The notes beneath the pieces are model-generated. The model did no database searches, was not told where the DNA came from, and saw only the letters and a program-made list of their open reading frames with translations. Below, one piece after another: positions 16,905-24,323 of a stretch of DNA of 64,000 nucleotides. Positions within the stretch are counted from its first letter, which is position 1. The number at the start of each line of letters is the position of its first letter. Source of the stretch: Pirellulales bacterium (GTDB taxonomy: Bacteria > Planctomycetota > Planctomycetia > Pirellulales > Lacipirellulaceae); assembly GCA_019636345.1 (NCBI GenBank), contig JAHBXQ010000011.1, positions 62,001-126,000 on the forward strand, read 5' to 3'. Position numbers and translations under genes: made by a program.

Positions 16905-17222
16905 ATGCCTATCGCCGAAGACGCCGTTCGCGAGGCCCTCAAGTCGGTCATCGACCCCGAGTTGTTCGTCAACGTGGTCGACCTGGGGTTGATCTACACG
17001 GTCAACGTCGCCGAGCAAGACGACGGAACGTCGAACGTCGACGTCGAGATGACGATGACCAGCCCCGCGTGCCCCGCCGGGCCCCAACTGTTGGCCCAAT
17101 CCAAGGAGGCGGTCGGCCGGCTGGAAGGGGTTGGCGCCGTCGACGTGCGGCTGGTGATGCATCCCCCGTGGACGCCGGATCGAATGACCGAGGACGCGCG
17201 AGATCAACTCGGCATTTTTTGA
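16905..17222 (+). CDS. sufT: SufT-like MIP18/DUF59 Fe-S maturation protein
   Basis: This 105-residue protein belongs to the MIP18 (DUF59) family, which helps to mature Fe-S proteins. Family features are ALKSVIDPELFVNVVDLGLI at residues 11-30, MTSPACPAGP with the conserved Cys56, and the C-terminal block HPPWTPDRMTEDARDQLGIF. AAGGAG precedes the ATG at 16905. It is the last recognisable gene of the suf operon. A GC-rich hairpin follows before the next gene. Confidence 0.9.
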   Translation: MPIAEDAVREALKSVIDPELFVNVVDLGLIYTVNVAEQDDGTSNVDVEMTMTSPACPAGPQLLAQSKEAVGRLEGVGAVDVRLVMHPPWTPDRMTEDARDQLGIF

Positions 17223-17265
17223 GCGTCTCGTCTTAGCGTCGCGATCGATCACCCTTCCCATTTCG

Positions 17266-17286
17266 CCCCCGGCCATCGGCCGGGGG
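17266..17286 (+). terminator. GC-rich hairpin between sufT and mfnD
   Basis: A perfect 9-bp stem, CCCCCGGCC and GGCCGGGGG, encloses the loop ATC. It starts 44 bases after the sufT stop and ends ten bases before the mfnD ATG. Only two Ts follow it, so it is a weak intrinsic terminator. Because the right arm contains the GGGGG that would serve as the mfnD ribosome-binding site, it may instead mask that site. Confidence 0.45.
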
Positions 17287-17296
17287 TTATGTGCAA

Positions 17297-18349
17297 ATGC
17301 ACGTTTTCGTTTATGAATGGATCACCGGCGGGGGGCTCGTCGAACAAGCGGGGCGACTGCCGGAGTCGTTGCTGGCCGAGGGGACGGCGATGACGGCGGC
17401 CCTGACGGCCGACCTGCTAGCCATCTCTGGCTGCCGCGTGACGCGACTGGCCGATCACCGCTTGAGCGAGCCGCTGGCCGAGCGGGAGCGCGTGATCGAG
17501 GTCCACAGCGAGTCGCATCGCCGCGCGGAGTTCGCCGTCGCGGCAGCGGAGGCCGATTACACCGTCGTTATCGCCCCGGAGTTCGACCGCATCCTGATGC
17601 GATCCTTCCGCGCGGCGCTCGAAGCAGGAGCCCGACCGTTGGGGGGCTCGGCCGAATTCATCGCCCTGGCGAGCGACAAGCAGCGAACGGCCGGCCGGCT
17701 GGCCGCCGCCGGCGTGTCGACGCCCGAGGCGGTGCTCGTGCCCGCGGACGCCGAGCGGTTGCCGCACGACTTCCGTTACCCGGGGGTGCTCAAGCCGCTC
17801 GACGGGGCGGGCTCTCAGCACACGCTGCTCGTCGAAGGCCCGCAGGACGAGCCCCCCCCCTATCCTTGGCCGCGACGGTTGGAACGCTACTGTCCGGGGC
17901 GCGCGGCGAGCGCGGCCTTTCTGTGCGGGCCTGCCGGCGCCGTGGCGTTGCCGCCGTGCTGGCAGCACCAGTCGACCGACGGACGGTTTGCTTACCGAGG
18001 CGGCGCCGTGATCGACGATCCCGCGCTCGCGGCGCGAGCCGTTGCACTGGCCGAGCGGGCCCTCGCCGCGTTGCCCGCAGCGTACGGATACGCGGGAGTC
18101 GACCTTGTCCTGGGGGATGCTGCGGACGGCAGCGACGATGCGGCGATCGAAATCAATCCGCGGCTGACCACTTCCTACGTCGGCCTGCGGGCGGCCGTCG
18201 AGGGCAACTTGGCGGAAGCGATGATCGCCGTCCACCGGGGCGAATCGACGACCATGCGACCGCTCGAACTGTCGGTCGAGTTTACTGCCGAAGGAGGCGT
18301 CACGACCAAGCCTCGGCTGCAAGCGACCGCCGCGGGAGAGGGAGCATGA
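17297..18349 (+). CDS. mfnD: ATP-grasp ligase, MfnD-like tyramine-glutamate ligase
   Basis: This 350-residue protein is an ATP-grasp enzyme. It begins with the family-specific EWITGGG (residues 7-13), then LASDKQRTA, GVLKPLDGAGSQ and the metal-binding end DAAIEINPRLTTSYVGLR. The best match from family knowledge is MfnD, which joins tyramine to glutamate in methanofuran biosynthesis, given the two genes that follow (mfnF and mfnE). A GTG at 17291 is an alternative start. The stop overlaps the ATG of the next gene by 4 bp (ATGA), which indicates translational coupling. Confidence 0.8.
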   Translation: MHVFVYEWITGGGLVEQAGRLPESLLAEGTAMTAALTADLLAISGCRVTRLADHRLSEPLAERERVIEVHSESHRRAEFAVAAAEADYTVVIAPEFDRILMRSFRAALEAGARPLGGSAEFIALASDKQRTAGRLAAAGVSTPEAVLVPADAERLPHDFRYPGVLKPLDGAGSQHTLLVEGPQDEPPPYPWPRRLERYCPGRAASAAFLCGPAGAVALPPCWQHQSTDGRFAYRGGAVIDDPALAARAVALAERALAALPAAYGYAGVDLVLGDAADGSDDAAIEINPRLTTSYVGLRAAVEGNLAEAMIAVHRGESTTMRPLELSVEFTAEGGVTTKPRLQATAAGEGA

Positions 18350-19356
18350 GCTGGCTCGCCCTTGACGTCGGCGGCGCCAATCTCAAGGTCGCCGATGGCC
18401 TTGGCTACGCAGCCGCGCGGCCGTTCGCGCTGTGGCGTGCTCCCGAACGATTGAGCGAGGAACTGGCGGCGCTCACGGCCGCGGCGCCCCCGGCGACTCG
18501 CTGGGCGGTGACCATGACCGGCGAGTTGGCCGATTGCTATTCGAGTCGCACCGACGGGGTCCGCGCCATCCTGGCCGCGGTCGAGACGGCGGCGGCGGGA
18601 CGCGAGACCTGGATTTATCGCACCGACGGGCGCCTCGCTCCCCCTCCCGCCGAGGCGGAGTTGTTGTCGGTCGCCGCCAGCAACTGGCGTGCGCTCGCAG
18701 AGTATACGTTGCGGTTCTGTTCGACCGGGCGGGGGCTGCTTGTCGACATAGGTTCGACGACCGTCGACGCCATCCCGCTGGTCGACGGTCGCGTCGCGGC
18801 GCGCGGAAGCGATGACTTCGGGCGGTTGGGCGCCGGGGAACTCGTCTACACGGGGGTCGAGCGAACCCCCCTCTGTGCGGTCGTCGACGCCTTGCCGATC
18901 GACGGGCGCGAGTGCCCTGTCGCGGCGGAGCTGTTCGCCACGACGGCCGACGCGTATTTGCTCTCGGGCGATCTGCCGGAAGAACCGTCAAATTGCGACA
19001 CGGCGGACGGCCGGCCGCGGACCCGCGAGCACTCCCGGCGCCGAATCGGACGTATGCTTTGCAGGGAAGTTGACGACGCGGCGGCCGCTGCATGCGCCCG
19101 TCGGGCCTGCACGGCGCAGCTCGACCAACTCGCCGGCGCGGTCCGACGCGTGGTCGCCGAGCTTGGCGGGCCGCTTGGCGTCGTCGTGCTCAGCGGACAT
19201 GGCGAGTTCTTGGGGCGGCGGTTGCTCGAACGGTTGGAACTGCCCGACCCGCAACCTCGCGTCCTCTCGTTGGCAAGCGAACTTGGCGCCAGCGCGTCGC
19301 GCTGCGCCCCGGCCCACGCCCTGGCGGTGTTGGCGCGAGAAGGTTGTGAACGATGA
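18346..19356 (+). CDS. mfnF: Hydantoinase/oxoprolinase-like MfnF, methanofuran biosynthesis
   Basis: This 336-residue protein is of the 'H4MPT-linked C1 transfer pathway protein' group in the hydantoinase A/ASKHA fold superfamily. It has LALDVGGANLKVA at the N-terminus, TMTGELADCYSSRTDGV, VDIGSTTVDAIPL and VERTPLCAVVD. In Methanocaldococcus the homologue MfnF condenses the aminomethylfuran diphosphate with gamma-glutamyl-tyramine. It overlaps mfnD and mfnE by 4 bp on each side. The polyglutamyl-type cofactor of bacteria would be made through the same core step. The assignment relies on motif order and gene context. Confidence 0.82.
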   Translation: MSWLALDVGGANLKVADGLGYAAARPFALWRAPERLSEELAALTAAAPPATRWAVTMTGELADCYSSRTDGVRAILAAVETAAAGRETWIYRTDGRLAPPPAEAELLSVAASNWRALAEYTLRFCSTGRGLLVDIGSTTVDAIPLVDGRVAARGSDDFGRLGAGELVYTGVERTPLCAVVDALPIDGRECPVAAELFATTADAYLLSGDLPEEPSNCDTADGRPRTREHSRRRIGRMLCREVDDAAAAACARRACTAQLDQLAGAVRRVVAELGGPLGVVVLSGHGEFLGRRLLERLELPDPQPRVLSLASELGASASRCAPAHALAVLAREGCER

Positions 19357-19994
19357 CTAGCCCCTCCTGCATTCGCGTGGTGAAGGTCGGAGGGAGTCTC
19401 TTTGATCTGCCCGACCTTCCCGAGCGATTGCTCGCATGGATGGAGCGGCAGACGCCTGCTCACCATGTGTTGGTGGCCGGAGGGGGCGAACTGGTCGAGA
19501 CGATTCGCAAATGGCACCGGCAGCGGGCCCTCGACGCGACCGCCGCGCATTGGATGTGCGTCGATCTGATGACGGTCTCCGCTCATTTTTTGCACGATCG
19601 CCTGCCGCAGGTCCCCCTGGTCGAGGACGACCGGCTGTTGTGCCAGCGGGTCGGCGAGCAAGGGGTCACGATCTTCGGTCCGGCTCCCTGGATGCGCAGC
19701 GCCGAGCCGGCGCTGCCGGGGGTGTGGCTTCCCAGCGACTGGGTCACGACCAGCGACGCCATCGCCGGCCGTTTGGCCGTGGCGTTGCGGGCGCACGAGT
19801 TCGTGCTGATGAAGTCGGTGCTTCCTCCGCGCCGCAGCGGCTGGGAGTTGAGCGCGTTGGCTGCATCGGAGTTCATCGACCCGATCCTCGCCCAAATGGC
19901 GCCGGAGCTTCCCACGACCCGGTTGGTCAATATGCGTTCGCAACCGCCGGCCGAGGGGCGCGTGTCGCGCCCCGGCGAGGCGGCGTCGCGGTGA
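19353..19994 (+). CDS. mfnE: Amino acid kinase-family MfnE, aminomethylfuran phosphate kinase
   Basis: This 213-residue protein has the amino acid kinase fold: VVKVGGSLFDLP at residues 9-20, VLVAGGGELVETIR for phosphate and nucleotide binding, and WVTTSDAIAGRLA before the C-terminal strand. The archaeal member MfnE phosphorylates (5-(aminomethyl)furan-3-yl)methyl phosphate to the diphosphate used by MfnF. The gene overlaps mfnF by 4 bp and ends 4 bp before the convergent transporter gene. The last 15 residues look unstructured. Confidence 0.8.
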   Translation: MTSPSCIRVVKVGGSLFDLPDLPERLLAWMERQTPAHHVLVAGGGELVETIRKWHRQRALDATAAHWMCVDLMTVSAHFLHDRLPQVPLVEDDRLLCQRVGEQGVTIFGPAPWMRSAEPALPGVWLPSDWVTTSDAIAGRLAVALRAHEFVLMKSVLPPRRSGWELSALAASEFIDPILAQMAPELPTTRLVNMRSQPPAEGRVSRPGEAASR

Positions 19995-19998
19995 CGAT

Positions 19999-21276
19999 TC
20001 AGTGCTGCGCTTCGCGCGCCTTGTGAGCCCTGCCCAGCCAAGACGCCAGCAGGATGGACGCCCCCGCGACGGGAAGCATCCATCGGGCGTAGCCCGTCGC
20101 AGTGGAAAGCTGACCGCACCAAGCGGCGATCGCGTCGCCGACTCGCTTGAGCACCGTGTCGGCGAAGGCCTTGGCCCGATACTTTTCGTCGGGCGCCACC
20201 GTGGTGAACAGGACCTCGCGCGCCGGCCCCGCGAACGCGAAGCTGACGCACCGCTGCAGGACGTCGAACGCGCCCAGCAGCCACAGTTCGGAGTATCCCA
20301 GTCCCAGCACCGCGAACCCGGCGAGGTAGACGATCGGAGCGACCGCCAGCGTGGCGCCGACCCCGGCAGTGCGCATCAGCCACGACACGCCGACGAATTG
20401 CCCGAGGAGCGTCAGGCCGTTTTGGTACAGGTTGAGAGCGGAAAACCACTGACGCCGCTCCGCTTCGTCGGGAAGCTGCTGGCGGACCAGCTCGAGCATC
20501 TGCACGTAAACCCCGGTCGCGTTCACGCACGCCAAGACGATCGTGACGCCAATCGCCGCCAGAAACGGCGAACGGGCGACGTCGATTGCGCCGCGGAACG
20601 CCGAGAACGGATCCTCGGCCGGCACGCTCTCATCGGGAAGATCCCCCTCGTCGGGAGAGGCGTTCGCGGCGCGGCGCAGTCGATTGCCGCAGGCGATCGA
20701 CCCGACCAACAGCGCCGCCGAGGCCAAGAGGACGTCATGCGGTCGACCGAATCTGACGAATGCGTCGCAGAGGAGCGAGCCGACGATTCCCCCTGTGGTT
20801 CCCGCAGCGGCGATGACGCCGAACAGCCGTTTCCCTTGGGCGCTGGTGAAGCTGTCGACCGCGACGCTCCAAAACAGAGTCACTACGTAGAGATTGAACA
20901 CGCTGAGCCAAACGAAAAAGACCCGCTTGAGCGCCAGCGGGGCCGGGTCCCCGGCGTGGGCCAGCCCCCACCAAAGCCCCAGGAGATTCAACACGAAAAA
21001 ACCGTCGACGACTGTCAGCAGGCGGCGTCGCGGCAGGGCGGCCACGACCAGCGAATAGATCGGCGTGGCGACGACCATGGCCGCGAGGGTCCAGACGAAC
21101 GACCAAGCGAGCTCTGCGGAGCTGAACCCGGCCCCGTACGCCTCGCGGACCGGCCTCAGCACGTAGTACGAGGCGAGCACGCAGAAGAAACTCCCCGCTC
21201 CCCAGGCAAGCGGCCAAGCCTCGCCGGTGCGGACGTCGACCAAGGGGGGGCGGCGAGTGTGCGGATCGGACGGCAT
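19999..21276 (-). CDS. MFS/NTT-type transporter resembling ATP/ADP translocases
   Basis: This 425-residue protein has about 12 hydrophobic segments. The start, WGAGSFFCVLASYYVLRPVR, and the segment GPAREVLFTTVAPDEKYRAKAF are characteristic of the bacterial Npt/Tlc-like group annotated as NTP/NTP exchange transporters. In intracellular parasites those proteins exchange ATP and ADP, but short free-living homologues like this one lack a demonstrated substrate. It is slightly shorter than the parasite translocases (about 500 residues). It converges on mfnE with 4 bp between the stop codons. Confidence 0.65.
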   Translation of the reverse strand: MPSDPHTRRPPLVDVRTGEAWPLAWGAGSFFCVLASYYVLRPVREAYGAGFSSAELAWSFVWTLAAMVVATPIYSLVVAALPRRRLLTVVDGFFVLNLLGLWWGLAHAGDPAPLALKRVFFVWLSVFNLYVVTLFWSVAVDSFTSAQGKRLFGVIAAAGTTGGIVGSLLCDAFVRFGRPHDVLLASAALLVGSIACGNRLRRAANASPDEGDLPDESVPAEDPFSAFRGAIDVARSPFLAAIGVTIVLACVNATGVYVQMLELVRQQLPDEAERRQWFSALNLYQNGLTLLGQFVGVSWLMRTAGVGATLAVAPIVYLAGFAVLGLGYSELWLLGAFDVLQRCVSFAFAGPAREVLFTTVAPDEKYRAKAFADTVLKRVGDAIAAWCGQLSTATGYARWMLPVAGASILLASWLGRAHKAREAQH

Positions 21277-21313
21277 TGTGCGGGTCGGGCAAACTCGACG
21301 CAGGGTCGGCGGC

Positions 21314-21342
21314 TTGGGGCGTTCCCGCGGCGCGGGTATACT
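21314..21342 (+). promoter_or_regulatory. Candidate sigma70-type promoter of the desaturase gene
   Basis: TTGGGG (21314-21319) and TATACT (21337-21342) are separated by 17 bases. The -10 match is 5 of 6 and the -35 is only 3 of 6. The start site would be near 21349, about 60 bases before the desaturase ATG. This is a pattern match only. Confidence 0.4.
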
Positions 21343-21407
21343 TGGGGACGACGACCGATTGTGACACTCCGCCGCAGCGGCCTCAATTCGACTGATTCGA
21401 GATTCTC

Positions 21408-22415
21408 ATGGCCACGATTGATTCCGAAACGCTCCTCGAAGAGGACGTTGCCGTCTCGGACGACCCGACCGCGCTGAAGCCCGCCGACGAGCGCACGCTC
21501 GAATGGCCCGAGTCGACGGTCAATCCCGTTCAAGTCCGCTGGCGGTACGCGCTGGGCATTCCGCTGATTCACGCGTTGGCGTGTCTTGCGTTCTTTCCGT
21601 ACTTCTTCAGTTGGACCGGCGTCGTGCTGGCCGTGTTGGGGTTGTACGTGTTCGGCACGCTGGGGATCAACTTGTGTTATCACCGCCTGCTGACCCATCA
21701 GGGGTTCGTGATGCCGAAGCGGCTGGAGCACTTGCTGGCGATCCTCGGCGTCTGCACGCTGCAAGACACGCCGGCCTGCTGGGTCGCGATGCACCGGATC
21801 CATCACCGCCACAGCGACGAGCGACCCGACCCCCACAGCCCGCTGGTGACGTTCTTGTGGGGGCACTGCGGGTGGTTGATGTTCAAGAATCGCGAGTTTC
21901 TGAACGTCAACTACTATCAGCGTTTCACCCGCGATCTGCTGCGAGACCCGTTCTATCTCAAGCTGGAACGGGGAGCCAAGTGGTTGTACGTCTATCTTGG
22001 CAGCATGCTTTTCTTTTACGGAATCGGCTTCGCGATCGGGGCCGCCTCGGGAGGGCTTGCCGCGGGGGTTCAATTCGGCGCCAGTTTAATGGTGTGGGGC
22101 GTCTTTGTGCGAACGGTCGTTACGTGGCACATCACCTGGAGCGTCAACTCGGTGACCCACGTGTGGGGCTATCGCAACTACGAGACGAGCGACAACAGCC
22201 GCAACAACGTGCTGGTGGGCCTGTGGAGCAACGGCGAGGGGTGGCACAACAACCACCACGCCGACCAGCGCGCCGCCGCTCACGGCCACAAGTGGTGGGA
22301 GTTCGACGTCACCTGGTTGACGATTCGTCTGTTGGAAAAAATCGGCTTGATTCGCGACGTCATCCGTCCCCGATCGTGGCAGGAACCGAAGACCAGACCC
22401 GCCCCCGGCGCATGA
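21408..22415 (+). CDS. Acyl-lipid/acyl-CoA fatty acid desaturase
   Basis: This 335-residue membrane enzyme introduces a double bond into fatty acyl chains, probably at delta-9. The three histidine boxes that hold the di-iron centre are HRLLTH (92-97), HRIHH (129-133) and NNHH (281-284). Hydrophobic segments lie around 50-90 and 195-240. There is a non-conserved 35-residue acidic N-terminus. A hairpin terminator follows the stop. Position of desaturation and electron donor cannot be told from the sequence. The Rieske or ferredoxin-like proteins in this window are not obviously linked to it. Confidence 0.9.
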   Translation: MATIDSETLLEEDVAVSDDPTALKPADERTLEWPESTVNPVQVRWRYALGIPLIHALACLAFFPYFFSWTGVVLAVLGLYVFGTLGINLCYHRLLTHQGFVMPKRLEHLLAILGVCTLQDTPACWVAMHRIHHRHSDERPDPHSPLVTFLWGHCGWLMFKNREFLNVNYYQRFTRDLLRDPFYLKLERGAKWLYVYLGSMLFFYGIGFAIGAASGGLAAGVQFGASLMVWGVFVRTVVTWHITWSVNSVTHVWGYRNYETSDNSRNNVLVGLWSNGEGWHNNHHADQRAAAHGHKWWEFDVTWLTIRLLEKIGLIRDVIRPRSWQEPKTRPAPGA

Positions 22416-22417
22416 AA

Positions 22418-22443
22418 AAGCCCCGACCTTCCGGCCGGGGCTT
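22418..22443. terminator. Bidirectional rho-independent terminator
   Basis: AAGCCCCGACC and GGCCGGGGCTT form an 11-bp stem with one mismatch around the loop TTCC. Five consecutive A's (22415-22419) give a CTTTTT tail on the minus strand, so it mainly ends the DUF1598 gene transcript. It directly follows the desaturase stop, so it may serve both genes. Confidence 0.75.
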
Positions 22444-22481
22444 GTGAACTGTGCGGATTGATCGGGACGTCGCGGCGGGCG

Positions 22482-23795
22482 TCAGTACGCCCCGTTCGCC
22501 GCGGCGAACTTTTCGCGGACTTCGGCCAAGGCTGCGACTGTCTCGTGCTTCTCGACGATCTGCCAGGGGAGCATCTCGACTCCGCCCGAGGCGGTCACGA
22601 TCCAGTTGCGGCCCTTCTTCAGCAGCGTCGCCTTGCTGGAGGTCTGCGTAGCCGCCGCAAACCGGGCTAGGGGCAGCTCGCCCCGCAATTGCGGCGCGTC
22701 CAGTCCGGCCCGCTCGAACATCTGTTCGCGTTCGACCAGGGCGCCGACGACCGCCAGGTCCATCAGGTTTCGCAACTGGCCGAAGGTCGAGTCGTGCGCT
22801 GCCAGTTCCTCGTAGGCGGCGGTCATCATCGCGGCCCACTTTGCGGCAAGCGGGTCGCTCTGACCGGTCCGCTGTCGCTGGCCGTCGGCCGCGACGAATT
22901 CGCTTTCGCTGAGGCACTTCACCCCGGGACCGCGCAGTTCCCACGACAAGCCGTCGGCCGTTTGCGCGAGCGGCTCGTAGCTGGGCGCCAGCCACCACCG
23001 CGGGGTCATCGTTGCGCTGCGGCCGCTCATCATTTGAACGAAGCTCGGCAGGCCGCCGACCGGCGCCGGCTCGAATCCCATCGCGATCCGCTTCATCCGA
23101 AAGTCGGCGGCGACCATCGTGCGGGCGAACCGACTGGTTGCGGGGATTCCGGTCACGGTGATCCGCTGCGGTCCAAGGGCCTCTTCAACGGCCGTTGCGG
23201 TCTCGTCGGGATCGCCCATTCTCGACATCCGCGCAAACAGGGCCTGAGCCCGGGCCAAGCCCTCGGGGCTTGGATCAATCGAGCACGTGATTGGCTCGAG
23301 TCGCGACGGCGCTCCGCTGCGGAGGCCCGCCAGCAGGTCGTCGAGCAGAATGACCGGGCGATTCGTCGTGGCGCCGACGACGTTCCCCAAGCGGTCGATT
23401 TTCCAACCCTCGGCCGGGCCCACCAGCACGACATCGCCGCGCTCGGGGAAAGCGAACACGTAGCGCACCCGCTGCAGGCCGGCGACGTACGCGACCGCCG
23501 CAGGGACGTCCTTTCCTTCGGCTGTTGCTTGGGCGATCGACGCTTCGAGCCATTTCAGCGAAACGGCCCGCAGTTCTTCGTACTTCTCCAAGTCCTTCGG
23601 GACGCCGAGGTCGATTCTGGCGCGGGCGGCGGCGAGAGCCTCTTCCTCGGCTTGGGTCGGGGCTTCGAGGACTCCGTCGGCGTCGACCGAGACCCCGCCG
23701 ACGGCACTGGGGAAGATCTGAGCCCCGGCGCCGGATGCAAGGCACGTCGCAGCCACGGCGACGACGAGGATCCCGCGAGAAAGAAGCCTCAACAT
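22482..23795 (-). CDS. Secreted DUF1598 domain protein
   Basis: This 437-residue protein begins with a signal peptide (MLRLLSRGILVVAVAATCLA, then SGAGA) and AGGAG lies upstream of its ATG at 23795. The rest resembles DUF1598, a domain known mainly from Planctomycetes, with unknown function. Recognisable parts include FAFPERGDVVLVGPAEGWKI and RMKRIAMGFEPAPVGGLPSF. No catalytic motif is apparent. The gene ends 39 bp from a bidirectional terminator and is divergently arranged with the sigma54 activator gene across a 528-bp gap. Confidence 0.75.
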   Translation of the reverse strand: MLRLLSRGILVVAVAATCLASGAGAQIFPSAVGGVSVDADGVLEAPTQAEEEALAAARARIDLGVPKDLEKYEELRAVSLKWLEASIAQATAEGKDVPAAVAYVAGLQRVRYVFAFPERGDVVLVGPAEGWKIDRLGNVVGATTNRPVILLDDLLAGLRSGAPSRLEPITCSIDPSPEGLARAQALFARMSRMGDPDETATAVEEALGPQRITVTGIPATSRFARTMVAADFRMKRIAMGFEPAPVGGLPSFVQMMSGRSATMTPRWWLAPSYEPLAQTADGLSWELRGPGVKCLSESEFVAADGQRQRTGQSDPLAAKWAAMMTAAYEELAAHDSTFGQLRNLMDLAVVGALVEREQMFERAGLDAPQLRGELPLARFAAATQTSSKATLLKKGRNWIVTASGGVEMLPWQIVEKHETVAALAEVREKFAAANGAY

Positions 23796-24323
23796 GAACG
23801 CGTCTCCTAATCCGGCCCCGACCCGCACGCACGGGCGCGCGGGGTCGGAGGACCGGAAATGAACCCGGGAGCGCCTGCAGCCGGGGCGGCAACCGCCTGG
23901 CTGTGGGCGCAAAATCTGTTCCGTTGGCGGGGCACGCGCCGGCGTCGACGCCGAGTCCTGCCGCTCCACTCAGCCTAGTTGCTAACCCTTTGGCATTCAA
24001 CAGTTTTGCCTGCCGCGCGGGCCGTCGTGACGGGCCTGAGCCGGCGCGGGCGGCACAATCGGCGCGTCCGGACCGGTCGGAATCGCCGGGCCCAGGCCGT
24101 TCCGCTCCCGGGCGATCGTCCGTGACCGGGACGATACGTCGTAAATCCAAGCTATTTCGGCGTTTGCGTGGCTGCCAGCTTGAACCCCGATGGCGTTGCG
24201 GAATAAGGTGATAGAGGGGGACCAAGTCCGCCTGAGTGTGGCAGAATTGAACAACTTCCCCGGGCGCACCCCGCCGCCGCCGCGCCACGCAGCCCGTGGT
24301 GCTCGACCTCAACGCCGCTGAGC
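23796..24323. other. 528-bp divergent gap without a supported gene
   Basis: Reading frames here are short, mutually overlapping and lack ribosome-binding sites or recognisable motifs. On the minus strand TTGAAT followed by TAGGCT with a 17-base spacer (23973-24001 region) is a weak promoter candidate for the DUF1598 gene. I saw no convincing promoter, hairpin or RNA gene for the plus strand. Confidence 0.5.

Noticed and set aside
23965-24010. Possible sigma54 promoter around TGGCATTCAACAGTTTTGCC
   Set aside because: The distance between GG and GC is 14 rather than 10 bases, so it does not fit the sigma54 consensus.
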